Assembly: GCA_965601665.1 (NCBI GenBank)
Contig: OZ271833.1
Span: forward strand, 2,418,001 to 2,482,000
From: JANQNX01 sp965601665
GTDB lineage: Bacteria > Pseudomonadota > Gammaproteobacteria > Eutrophobiales > Eutrophobiaceae
Direction of reading: 5' to 3'
Length of the DNA stretch: 64,000 bases
Shown here: one piece after another, positions 56,501 through 64,000 of the stretch
How the letters are laid out: each line of letters opens with the position of its first letter
How positions within the stretch are numbered: position 1 is the stretch's first letter
Made by a program: the position numbers and the translations under genes
Notes under the pieces: model-generated
What the model saw: only the letters and a program-made list of their open reading frames with translations
What the model was told of the DNA's origin: nothing
Database searches by the model: none

Positions 56501-58437
56501 AATAGTTCAATTACGTTGCCAATTTCATTTGTGATTTTGGTGAGATTGCCGTTTGCGTCAAAATCATAATCAATGATGTCACTGACTTCAGTTCGTGGGC
56601 CATCCACTGTATCTACAAGGCCATTAGTATCATAAGCAGTAGTTGTTGTACGTGCTTCACTTGTGGCCAAATCTGTTATTGTTCGAGAGATTTCTTGACC
56701 ATTAAGGTAGGTATATGTTGTCTCCCTCATACCCGATTCTGTGACGTTTTTAGGTAAGCGATAATCAAGTTCCCACTCGGTAATTATTGTTCTTTCCTCA
56801 GGCGTTCCAACTGCCTCCGTCCTGCTAGTTTCTAAACCGCGATCGTTATGAACGTAATTGGTTGTTGTATTTCTGAAATCAGTTTTTGATGAAACGAAAC
56901 CATTAGCATCATACGTTGTATTTGAATAACTCTGTCCGCATGAATTACAAGCCTCACCATCGAACTGTCCGATGTTCGCTTTGCCAAATGAGATATCAAA
57001 ATGATAGGTTTGGTTTCTACCTAAGCTATCAGTAACAGTTGTTGTGCCATCGCTGTTATAGGTTAAATCTACGCTATTTACTCCCCCGGAATGTTCGCTT
57101 GAAATCGCACGACCAAGAGAATCATATTCCCAAGTAGCGTAGCGATTACCTTTTTCGTCCGTAATACCTGTTAAAGCATGTATTGGGCTATTATTTTCAC
57201 CATAGTGATAAGTAATTACTGGGTTATCTGACGTATTCCCTGGTGTTTCATCCGGATAACTAGCCGAGATGAGATTGGTATTTGAATCATAGCTATAGGT
57301 ATATACTTGACCTGCAGGATCTTCCAGAGACTGTATATTGCTGCTTATGTCGTAGGACAACTTTAGCTGCCGTCCGTAAGAGTCAGAAATTAAGTCCAGG
57401 GTGTCAGGGTTGCCATCGCCTCCGTTGGCGACACTTATATCATAGCTAAGTGTTTGTATATTTCCATTAAGATAAGTAATGGAAATTAGCTTTCCATCGG
57501 CGTTGTATTTTTCAACAGTATTTTGGTTAGTCTTTACTTCCCACTCGATAGTATTTCTATCCGTTGAATTATCAAGTATGCCAGTAACAATATGAGTGAT
57601 ATTTGTATCTGCTTCCCAGATTGATTTATTGGTTGTGAAATTTTGTAATTCATAAATCAAAGCACTACCGTCACCAAGGTGTAGTTTTACGGTTATGTTG
57701 TCTAAAACTTCTATAGCTTTGTCGAAATTATGTTGCCAATGTTCACCGATTCTTTTTGTTTTTACAGAGATGTCACTGTTATATGTTCTCTCAAACATTA
57801 ATGGAGATGGCCCAGCACCGACATAATCTCTAACGACTTCAAACTTATTCCCTGTAGCTACGTTGATTGGATTGCCTTCAGCTGGGCATTGTTTGCCGTT
57901 ATTTTCTTCTTTATCAAATGGGATTTCACAGACTAGAGTATCGACGTTGTACTGAAAAGGTGCGGTACAGAAAGTATCTGCCCGACATCCTTGTCCTGCC
58001 TTGAAATAGTAACCAGCATCACACGTGTTTTCTGATATCTGAAATACTCCATAATACTGACCAGTATCTTTCCTAAAAGCATTTACAGCATATATAGTTC
58101 GAAGGCCATTACTTCTGGGCTGTTCAACGTATACTACGGGGGGATTAAATCTAAGTGGAATGTTTCCTTGATTGTATGCCGCTTCATATAAGATTCTGCA
58201 ATCCGATTCTGCCGCGCCTTTGCTAGCATAACTTCCCCCGCCCACACAATTTTGTCCACCGGTCCAATTATCACTATCGGCAGCATATACACTTCCAGAA
58301 ATGATTGTCAGTATGAGATATAAACTAATCATCCAAAAGCCAACTATTATTGTTGGCTTATCATTCTTTAGCCGATTTGTATTAATTAAGTTCGATGTAT
58401 TTTTTTGTGAGGTGCCCGCGTTTAACATTATTTTCAA
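53518..58437 (-). CDS. Secreted RHS/YD-repeat protein
   Basis: 1639 residues. A long N-terminus carries a signal-like segment (about 29-52, ending SGSVYAADS). A DUF6531-type entry region follows (EGNPINVATGNKFEVV...SPLMFERTYNSD), then dozens of YD repeats of the form YDxxGNLxxxTDxxG. The conserved RHS core end is at YNPELGRYITSDPIGLAGG...NPISTTDPLGLNPY. Inserted before the core end is an unrelated beta-rich segment of about 130 residues. After the core come some 140 residues with a DFDCNSNGVDDREEG calcium-loop-like motif. No toxin fold is recognised. No VgrG, PAAR or Tc genes are nearby. Confidence 0.88.
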   Translation of the reverse strand: MKIMLNAGTSQKNTSNLINTNRLKNDKPTIIVGFWMISLYLILTIISGSVYAADSDNWTGGQNCVGGGSYASKGAAESDCRILYEAAYNQGNIPLRFNPPVVYVEQPRSNGLRTIYAVNAFRKDTGQYYGVFQISENTCDAGYYFKAGQGCRADTFCTAPFQYNVDTLVCEIPFDKEENNGKQCPAEGNPINVATGNKFEVVRDYVGAGPSPLMFERTYNSDISVKTKRIGEHWQHNFDKAIEVLDNITVKLHLGDGSALIYELQNFTTNKSIWEADTNITHIVTGILDNSTDRNTIEWEVKTNQNTVEKYNADGKLISITYLNGNIQTLSYDISVANGGDGNPDTLDLISDSYGRQLKLSYDISSNIQSLEDPAGQVYTYSYDSNTNLISASYPDETPGNTSDNPVITYHYGENNSPIHALTGITDEKGNRYATWEYDSLGRAISSEHSGGVNSVDLTYNSDGTTTVTDSLGRNQTYHFDISFGKANIGQFDGEACNSCGQSYSNTTYDANGFVSSKTDFRNTTTNYVHNDRGLETSRTEAVGTPEERTIITEWELDYRLPKNVTESGMRETTYTYLNGQEISRTITDLATSEARTTTTAYDTNGLVDTVDGPRTEVSDIIDYDFDANGNLTKITNEIGNVIELLTHDAHGRPVSMTDMNNNTITMNYYPRGWLKSRTIAGKTTSYQYDDVGQLTQISLPSGRSISYHYDNAQRLIAIVDNVGNRIDYTLDSRGNRLKEEYKDSSGTLAKEVNRQYNSLSQLSKIIGSSLPAWDNDYTYDANGNLVNEENGNNQSTVHVYDNLNRRKQSTDSSGGITLYEYNALDYLTKETDPNGNETTYTNNAFGNVVTQVSPDTGTTTMTYDSAGNMVTRTDARAITATHIYNAANLLTRIDYPDGSHIRYLIAGSSNLQWYVDNNSHGRLSSTGIWDAYLGYSDYNDLQQSYTYDEEGRLTSEYYSILNSLRHETKYEYDVDGNLNKITYPSGRVIDYTLDSNGQITVIESTYNGVTETLASNITYYPFGPVKSYIAGNGMTISRQRDSEYRIQSIDASTISMLYEKLDYSYDQNSNISTIVATLDQNISSQINYDNLDRINNFTDYRGDHVYTYDNNGNRLSLNQQSPNILNRTTTYTIDIGSNILSRKTTNSNPNDYIYDAVGNLIDDGEYTYVYNQANRLRAVYKNNVPIASYYYDAFGRRVAKKLPGTDLNNVSYNYDQQGRLIAEIVGLGHTMREYVYLEDIPLALFSNENTFPDHIIRVGEVVGDAGNSALFDINLNKQSVVMESTLAGTLAAEFEPIETYQDTTEFWNSSDQGEVYRSTFGAYGLQFIMFFNPDVGMLLSNMVFNDGNCFWTDPTKCSSNLEVRVRYNTGLLESFQTETVYLLSPPVSPEAQYYLTDHLNTPLKLYDSNQDVTWSASYDAFGEANVDTNSAITQPLRFPGQYYDEETGLHYNWHRYYNPELGRYITSDPIGLAGGMNTYGYALQNPISTTDPLGLNPYKPDPSIKRPGPVDQSGRNGGRTGKPVSPGYKTPDPIGEAISNQVLKRLIETLDLPGALAGRAGVISGAYLYFRPIEMGCADFDCNSNGVDDREEGLLPDTPGEDTSSMCPIETPLPNWTSPANTECYWDFNQTPPIPVCP

Positions 58438-58859
58438 TCTTTAATTGAGTACTTTTTTACATCTTGTTTACTAAGCCAAATTTGTTACATAGGTATTAAT
58501 CAAAATGAATGTCATGAATAGTTCATCTAAGATGAGTAGATGCTGATTCTAGATATATACCCAACTCAGATGAGGGCTAGTACATTTGTACTAATAAAAA
58601 TTAAACTGAGATATTTTTATGCGAAGAAGGTACAGAAGAAAAAGGAAACAATCTGTTTTCTGTTATCGGGGATATTGTCGATATTGCTTCTGCTTTAGCC
58701 TGGTGGAGATGCTTTATTAGTGGTTTCAATCAAACATCTAACTCTTATACATAATTTTTGGAATTGGTAATACTGACCCGACACTCGTACTCAGCGTACA
58801 AACAACATACACACGCTTCTCCTCGTTAAGCTCGATCAGTAGCCCCTGGATGTAAGCAT
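58438..58859. other. Intergenic region with a possible gene fragment
   Basis: Between the divergent RHS gene and the next frame. From about 58605 to 58754 (plus) an open stretch without start codon reads CEEGTEEKGNNLFSVIGDIV...SGFNQTSNSYT and stops. Its composition looks protein-like and it may be the tail of a decayed gene. An overlapping ATG-started frame (58619) gives only 33 Arg-rich residues and is not credible. The RHS promoter should also lie here, in the AT-rich part near 58440-58540. Confidence 0.35.
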
Positions 58860-59393
58860 TTGCCGGTACGCTCCGGGGGAATAGCTCGTCAGATCACACA
58901 GCAACCGTCAGTGCCGACACCACAGCCGCAAAAACCAGCGGTACCGACGCCGTTACAGACAGCTATACCAGGGTTGGTTATCGTGCAAACTGGTACGGGA
59001 AATCAAATGCAGACAGCTATCGCATTTACGAGTAATGCTCCTCAACATGTCAATAGGCCCTTGCCGACGCATAAACCGAAGCAAATTAAACCTGGTAACA
59101 AAAAAGTTGTTACTCATAATGTAACTGCCAGTTCGCCTGCAAAAGGAAAAGAATTTGTCACCAGAAAAGCCGGCCGACAGGATGCACATGAAATACCGCA
59201 GTTTCTGCACGAAACGACTGGTGAACATTGGGATTGTTTAACTAGTGGTTTTTATCAAAGATACGATAGTGATGGCACTTTAGTGAGTGGTGTATTGCTA
59301 CATGTAGATACTATCAACTTACTATTTGCGGACGTGCCCGCTAAGCATCCGTATCATTATCATTGTATGACCGCGGTTAATCGTAGATTTTAA
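58860..59393 (+). CDS. Hypothetical protein, possibly a fragment
   Basis: Up to 177 residues if the TTG at 58860 is used; no ribosome site is clear and the first ATG is at codon 49, so the true start is uncertain. The N-terminal half is rich in Pro, Gln and Thr (PQPQKPAVPTPLQTAIPG), the C-terminal half has TTGEHWDCLTSGFYQRYDSDG and ends HYHCMTAVNRRF. No domain recognised. Its position at the decayed end of island 2 suggests a degenerating gene. Confidence 0.4.
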   Translation: MPVRSGGIARQITQQPSVPTPQPQKPAVPTPLQTAIPGLVIVQTGTGNQMQTAIAFTSNAPQHVNRPLPTHKPKQIKPGNKKVVTHNVTASSPAKGKEFVTRKAGRQDAHEIPQFLHETTGEHWDCLTSGFYQRYDSDGTLVSGVLLHVDTINLLFADVPAKHPYHYHCMTAVNRRF

Positions 59394-59460
59394 CTAATAA
59401 GAATCAAAATTTAACGTTGAATTTATAACTAACCTGGAAAATGGTCAGAATCATCAGCTC

Positions 59461-59537
59461 ACCCGGCCTGAGATGCAATCGTGCCTTGGACTGAAAAACC
59501 CTGTGTCGGCAGTTCGATTGTTTCCCCGACCATCATT
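59461..59537 (+). repeat. Third, diverged copy of the tRNA-Phe island junction
   Basis: Matches 52881-52957 at 71 of 77 positions, identical over the first 37. The differences gather in the T-arm/acceptor part (for example CCCCGACCATCA in place of CCCTGGCCACCA). Likely attR of the older island. Confidence 0.8.
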
Positions 59538-59953
59538 TCATTGTCATTATTTAATGAAGTCACTGAACGATGAACACTTATCAAGGATGGCTTCTAATTA
59601 ATTGACTTAGCTGTCTATCACAAGCGCAGCCTGCGCAATCACAGCGACAAGAATCGGACACCAGTTTCTTTGTCTGCATGCAAGCTTATCCTCAGTAAAT
59701 CGCCAAGTTATTGATGTATATGTTAATAAAAACAAACATGGCTAGAGTGGAATATTTATTGCACAAAAAAACATGAGCAGTGGATGTGGCAATGCCGCTG
59801 ACCTGGTGATGACGGTGGCAATAGCTGTTTAGTTATTGCAAAAACGGACGCTATAAACATATAGCTGTCCGTGTCTGAACAGTACATCGAAAGATACGCC
59901 AGGAATATTTAAAACATAATAATACATTCCAACAGGAGTTGGAGGTCAGGATC
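59538..59953. other. Intergenic region before the TonB receptor gene
   Basis: About 416 bp with no supported gene. A 19-codon frame at 59773 has no similarity I recognise. The TonB-receptor promoter must lie here; no Fur-box-like inverted repeat was seen by eye. Confidence 0.35.
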
Positions 59954-61951
59954 ATGAGACACATAAACGGGAGCATCGTCTCCCTTGCATTTATCTTTCT
60001 GTATTTTTCCCCTATCAATCCCGTTTATGCGGAAAACGAGATTAATGAATACCTGGACCTGGAGCTGGAAGACTTATTGTCCCTGGAAGTAACTTCTGTA
60101 TCCAGGAAGCGGCAGTCACTGAATGAAGCACCTGCTGCGATATACGTCATTTCTCAAGAAGACATACAGCGTTCAGGTGTGACCAGCATTCCCGAAGCCT
60201 TGCGTATGGCGCCTGGATTACATGTAGCCAGAATCGATGGCAACAAATGGGCTATTTCAAGTCGCGGATTTAGCAACCAGTTTGCCAATAAACTGCTGGT
60301 ATTGATTGATGGACGCAGTGTCTACACATCTTCCTATTCCGGTGTTTACTGGGAGATCCAGGATACATTACTGGAAGATATCGACCGTATAGAGGTAATA
60401 CGTGGCCCCGGTGCAACCTTATGGGGTGCCAACGCCGTTAATGGCGTGATCAATATTATCACTAAACATAGTAAGGACACACAAGGTGGGCTACTTGTAG
60501 CAGGTGCGGGCAACCAGGAAAAGGCCTTTGCGGGTTTCAGATATGGCAGCGAACTAAAACCAGGTACCTATGGCCGTTTTTACCTGAAATACAATGATCG
60601 GGATAGTAACCATGCCCCGCTATTGAGTCAGGATGCAAATGATGATTGGCAGGCCGCGCGTGCCGGTTTTCGGCTCGATGGTGCAGCAGGCAAGTCCAGC
60701 AACTGGACTCTACAGGGTGATGCCTATGAGACAGATGAAAATGAGCTGGTGACCCTGAATATCCAGGGCGGCCCACTTGCTGGTGATATCAAGGCCTCGG
60801 GCTGGAATATACTTGCTCGTTGGGAGCAGTCATTCAATAACGGTAACATTGCAACCATGCAGTTGTATTACGATTATGCGCAGCGTGAAGAGCTTTTAAT
60901 CGGGCAACAGCACGGCACATTTGATCTGGATACCCAGTTGCAATTCAAGCCGTTCAGTCGTCATGAAGCTGTTATCGGCTTTAATTATCGACATATAGAT
61001 GATGAATTTGATAATACGCCAGACGTTTCGTTAAATCCGGCAGAACGCAAGACTGATCTGTTTAGTTTCTTTTTGCAGGATGACATTACTCTGCTGGAGG
61101 ATAAGCTGACCCTGACGCTGGGCTCCAAGTTTGAACATAATGATTACTCCGGTTTTGAGTATCAACCCAGCGCGCGTTTACTATGGCATCCAGCACAAAA
61201 ACATACCTTATGGGGATCGGTTTCACGTGCTATACGTTCGCCATCACGCATAGAACACGACGCGGCTATTGTATTTGCTGTTTTACCGGCACCGATCAAC
61301 CTGCCTGTCAATGGCAGTGGCGTTGATAGTGTTGAGTCGGAGGATCTTCTCGCTTATGAGCTTGGCTATCGTTGGTCGCCACGTGAAAACATATCGCTTG
61401 ATGCGGCTGTGTTCTATAACAAATATGATGATGTAGTCTCTGTACGTTCAGCCAGTACTGTAACAATTCCATTTGTAGGGACATTCCCGAATAGTTTTGA
61501 ATTCGCAAATGACAACTCTGCCGAGGCTTATGGCATTGAACTTATTATGAACTGGTTCCCCTATGAATGGTGGCGACTTACTGGCCAATACAGTTTCATT
61601 CGACTGGAAGATGATAGTAACGATGAGTTCGTTAACATTGACCTCGACGGCTCCAGTCCGCAACAGCAATATTCAATCAGATCGCTAATGGATATCAGTA
61701 GCAATATCACATTTGATATGTGGGCCTATTTTGTTGATGAATTGCCAAATAGCAGTCGTGCCAATAACCACCCAATACCGGATTATTTCAGCTTCAATGC
61801 GAGACTGGCCTGGCGGCCGGTGGAGGCTCTGGAACTGTCACTGACAGGGCAGAATCTGTTACAGGACCGGCATACCGAGTTTGCCGGAGAGATACAGGCA
61901 TTGACAGAAATCAAACGCAGCTACTATGGCCAGCTACGCTGGGACTTCTAG
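59954..61951 (+). CDS. TonB-dependent outer-membrane receptor
   Basis: 665 residues from the ATG at 59954, with GGAGGTCAGGATC upstream; signal peptide ends PVYA. After a short N-terminal segment (YLDLELEDLLSLEVTSVSRK, TonB-box-like region) the plug domain has SIPEALRMAPGLHVARIDGN, LVLIDGRSVYTS, IDRIEVIRGPGATLWGANAVNGVINIITK. The 22-strand barrel follows and ends with YYGQLRWDF, an aromatic outer-membrane sorting terminus. This receptor type often stands next to YfiR-like and GGDEF or kinase genes, as here, so it may feed a signal rather than only import iron complexes. Confidence 0.93.
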   Translation: MRHINGSIVSLAFIFLYFSPINPVYAENEINEYLDLELEDLLSLEVTSVSRKRQSLNEAPAAIYVISQEDIQRSGVTSIPEALRMAPGLHVARIDGNKWAISSRGFSNQFANKLLVLIDGRSVYTSSYSGVYWEIQDTLLEDIDRIEVIRGPGATLWGANAVNGVINIITKHSKDTQGGLLVAGAGNQEKAFAGFRYGSELKPGTYGRFYLKYNDRDSNHAPLLSQDANDDWQAARAGFRLDGAAGKSSNWTLQGDAYETDENELVTLNIQGGPLAGDIKASGWNILARWEQSFNNGNIATMQLYYDYAQREELLIGQQHGTFDLDTQLQFKPFSRHEAVIGFNYRHIDDEFDNTPDVSLNPAERKTDLFSFFLQDDITLLEDKLTLTLGSKFEHNDYSGFEYQPSARLLWHPAQKHTLWGSVSRAIRSPSRIEHDAAIVFAVLPAPINLPVNGSGVDSVESEDLLAYELGYRWSPRENISLDAAVFYNKYDDVVSVRSASTVTIPFVGTFPNSFEFANDNSAEAYGIELIMNWFPYEWWRLTGQYSFIRLEDDSNDEFVNIDLDGSSPQQQYSIRSLMDISSNITFDMWAYFVDELPNSSRANNHPIPDYFSFNARLAWRPVEALELSLTGQNLLQDRHTEFAGEIQALTEIKRSYYGQLRWDF

Positions 61952-61989
61952 AAAGGCCTCAATAATAATTATAAAAAAGAGACCAAGAC

Positions 61990-62568
61990 ATGTTGTCTAA
62001 AACAGCGGCAAGTGTATTCAGAAGGTATATGACACGGTGCCTGGTCTGTATCACGATTATTAGTTTGTGCCCGGATTTGTCCAGACCCATAAATGCGAAG
62101 AGTATATCAGAGCAGGATAAAGTGATTGCTGCATTGATTTTCAAACTGACCAGGTTTGTAAGCTGGCCTGAAACTCAAGCCGATAATATTACTGACAGTT
62201 TTAAGATATGTTTGCTTGGTAATGCTCGGCTGGTCGGGGCAATACGACAGCTGGAAAACAGGAAGATCAAGGAAAAAAGTGTGGTCATCAATTTTTACTT
62301 GCAATCAAGTGCCATAGATAAAGATTGTCGCATATTGTTTATAGCTGATGAAAAGCAGCCTTTTCTCAATGAGATATTTGACAACCTGAAGGGTCAGTCG
62401 ATATTGACATTGAGTGACATGAACGGATTCGCAGAAAGAGGCGGGATGATTGAGTTTAAACAGCAGAACAGTCGAGTGGGTTTTGTGATTAACCTGAGGA
62501 GTGCCAGGAAAGCAGGCCTCAGCATTGCGTCACAATTGCTTAAGCTAGCTACAATCGTGGATACATAA
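61990..62568 (+). CDS. YfiR-family (DUF4154) periplasmic protein
   Basis: 192 residues with an N-terminal signal-like segment (CLVCITIISLCPDLSRPINA). DUF4154 features follow: AALIFKLTRFVSWPE, FKICLLGN, CRILFIADEKQ, SILTLSDMNGFAERGGMIEFKQQNSRVGFVIN. In Pseudomonas YfiR is a periplasmic repressor of a membrane diguanylate cyclase. Here the next gene is a sensor kinase, so YfiR probably modulates that kinase. It lies 38 nt after the receptor gene. Confidence 0.9.
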   Translation: MLSKTAASVFRRYMTRCLVCITIISLCPDLSRPINAKSISEQDKVIAALIFKLTRFVSWPETQADNITDSFKICLLGNARLVGAIRQLENRKIKEKSVVINFYLQSSAIDKDCRILFIADEKQPFLNEIFDNLKGQSILTLSDMNGFAERGGMIEFKQQNSRVGFVINLRSARKAGLSIASQLLKLATIVDT

Positions 62569-62571
62569 GAG

Positions 62572-64000
62572 ATGAAGAATGTAACACGGAAAAGCTCGCT
62601 GGCAAGAAAAATTCGCAGCAGTATATTGCTGGTCACTGCCATGGCGCTACTGTTCGCATCTTCATCCTATATTGTTTTTGAGTATTATCAACATAAGGAA
62701 ATGCTGCTTGAACGAGTATCAATCCTGGCAGAGTTTGTCGCCATCAACTCCACTGCTGCAATTACCTTCGAAGACAAAAACACAGCTCAATCACTGCTCG
62801 ACTCGTTAAAGGTGGAAAGTGACATTATCAACGCAACAATATTTACACCGCAGCTGGAGGTGTTCGTCAGCTACCCGTCGACGAATACCTTTGCAGCACA
62901 GTTAGATGCTTATGATTACGACTGGTTATTTTCATTCAATTCGTCCGGCAACATTCAGTATCGTTTTGAGCTTTACGATCTGGACTTTTTTCAACCGGTA
63001 TACCTGGAGAATGATGTCATTGGTTACATCTACGTCGAGGCGAGTCTGGCTGCGATATATGATGAAATAGTTTTCCTGGTGGCATTAACCTTTTCCTTGA
63101 TGCTGGCGATTCTGCTTGTCGCCTACATGCTTTCAAAAATCCTTGTAAAGAAAATCTCAAAACCGATTCAGGTATTGCTGGATGCTATTCAACAGCTAGG
63201 CAACAAAAAAGATTTCAGCATACAGATTGATACTCATGACAAAGATGAAATTGGTACATTGATTCAGCACTTTAACAGTATGTTAAAGCGTGTCCATGAA
63301 CGCGATATACAACTGAGCAGTTATCAGCAGGAACTGGAAGAAAAAGTTGAAGAGCGAACGGCGAGTCTGAAGGTAGCAAAGGAAAAAGCAGAAGAAGCAA
63401 GTCGGGCAAAGAGTGAATTTCTGGCGACCATGAGTCATGAAATCAGAACCCCGATGAATGGTGTGCTGGGTATGACAGAGCTATTACTGGATACTGGTCT
63501 GGATATGCGCACCCACAGGTTGGCCGAGACCGCGCACCGCTCCGCAGAGTCTATGCTGGAAGTCATCAATGACATTCTTGATTTCTCGAAGATAGAGGCG
63601 GACAAATTGCAATTACATGCCGCAGAATTTGATCTGCGTACTTTGCTTGAAGACTGCCTGGAATTGATAGCCGATCAGACACGTCGTAAACGGTTGCTTT
63701 TGATATCAGAGCTTCCTCCCGATTTACCCGAGCATCTGTATGGAGATGCGATCAGGTTACGCCAGGTAGTCATTAACCTGCTAGGTAATGCGGTAAAATT
63801 TACCGAAAAAGGCGAGATCGGATTGGGTGTTAATGTGATAGCGGATAACCCGAATAATGTAACGTTGTCTATTTTCGTGAGAGATACCGGACCAGGTATC
63901 CCAGCATCGGAACAGGAAAGTATCTTTGATGCCTTTAGTCAGGTAGATAGTAGTACTTCGCGCAAGTACACAGGCACTGGTCTGGGGCTGGCAATCTCTG
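62572..64000 (+). CDS. Membrane sensor histidine kinase, cut by window edge
   Basis: 476 residues visible; the frame is open to the window end. Two membrane segments (about 15-36 and 163-185) enclose a ~125-residue periplasmic domain resembling the CHASE8-like input of YfiN-type proteins ([21 protein letters not shown]). A HAMP domain, a coiled coil, HisKA ([14 protein letters not shown], phospho-His 289) and HATPase ([29 protein letters not shown]) follow. Receiver and Hpt domains probably lie beyond the edge. It is 3 nt after the YfiR gene: receptor, YfiR and kinase look like one signalling operon. Confidence 0.9.
   Translation, partial: MKNVTRKSSLARKIRSSILLVTAMALLFASSSYIVFEYYQHKEMLLERVSILAEFVAINSTAAITFEDKNTAQSLLDSLKVESDIINATIFTPQLEVFVSYPSTNTFAAQLDAYDYDWLFSFNSSGNIQYRFELYDLDFFQPVYLENDVIGYIYVEASLAAIYDEIVFLVALTFSLMLAILLVAYMLSKILVKKISKPIQVLLDAIQQLGNKKDFSIQIDTHDKDEIGTLIQHFNSMLKRVHERDIQLSSYQQELEEKVEERTASLKVAKEKAEEASRAKSEFLATMSHEIRTPMNGVLGMTELLLDTGLDMRTHRLAETAHRSAESMLEVINDILDFSKIEADKLQLHAAEFDLRTLLEDCLELIADQTRRKRLLLISELPPDLPEHLYGDAIRLRQVVINLLGNAVKFTEKGEIGLGVNVIADNPNNVTLSIFVRDTGPGIPASEQESIFDAFSQVDSSTSRKYTGTGLGLAIS

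Larger units (their letters stand above)
52958..59537. mobile_element. Putative genomic island 2, in tandem with island 1
   Basis: About 6.6 kb between the 52881-52957 and 59461-59537 copies. AT-rich DNA with the RHS gene, a small membrane protein gene and damaged reading frames. The right-hand copy has diverged in the tRNA part, so this island is probably older than island 1. No recombinase gene is visible. Confidence 0.6.

Noticed and set aside
59773..59832. 19-codon frame beginning MSSGCGNAADL
   Set aside because: Too short, no ribosome site and no similarity recognised; the region is treated as non-coding.
1..64000. CRISPR arrays, rRNA genes and insertion sequences
   Set aside because: No regularly spaced short repeats, no rRNA-like sequence and no transposase with inverted ends were seen.

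Overview
The window is bacterial, and it most likely comes from a gammaproteobacterium. Rsd/AlgQ, HspQ, YggX, MutY next to YggX, the AlgZ-AlgR pair next to argH and an MSHA-like pilus locus all point that way. The GshA is of the rarer type known from Acidithiobacillus-like bacteria. I cannot name a genus. Base composition is intermediate over the core genes and visibly more AT-rich between the tRNA-Phe gene and about 59.5 kb.

Left end (1-7550, minus strand): a central-carbon run in the order tkt-gap-pgk-pyk-fba, with fba cut by the window edge, plus a thioredoxin-like gene. 7680-11468 (plus): the activated methyl cycle, metK-ahcY-metF. A SAH riboswitch with its own promoter sits just upstream of ahcY.

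11610-31975: a large type IV pilus (MSHA-like) region. It encodes a PrsR-like sigma-54 activator, an ExeA/MshM-like ATPase, a secretin, a TPR protein, an unusual in-frame fusion of the assembly ATPase (MshE) with the platform protein (MshG), MshI/J/K-like inner-membrane proteins, a 1036-residue repeat-containing pilin-like protein and a second pilin-like protein. A PrsK-like membrane histidine kinase gene lies on the opposite strand. Beyond it, an ABC-2 permease, a membrane-anchored helical protein, a pilin with a well-formed sigma-54 promoter and an ABC ATPase form a separate cluster. The simplest reading is kinase -> sigma-54 activator -> pilin, with the ABC exporter as a partner of unknown role.

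31937-47564: mostly housekeeping and signalling genes (YpsA-like protein, DUF4124 protein, Ser/Thr kinase, Rsd, TerB, HspQ, BioA, RsmE, GshA, AlgR/AlgZ, ArgH, a long AsmA-family protein, MutY, YggX). Convergent neighbours repeatedly overlap tail to tail.

47642-59537: a tRNA-Phe gene followed by what look like two tandem genomic islands. Each ends in a copy of the tRNA 3' half. The first carries a TetR-controlled detoxification operon (azoreductase, EamA exporter, YHS protein, DUF1348 protein, isochorismatase-like hydrolase, remnant of an AhpD-family gene) and a DinB-fold protein. The second carries a secreted RHS/YD-repeat protein, a small membrane protein and gene remnants. No integrase is visible in either. 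59954-64000: a TonB-dependent receptor, a YfiR-like periplasmic protein and a sensor kinase cut by the right edge; they probably form one signalling unit.
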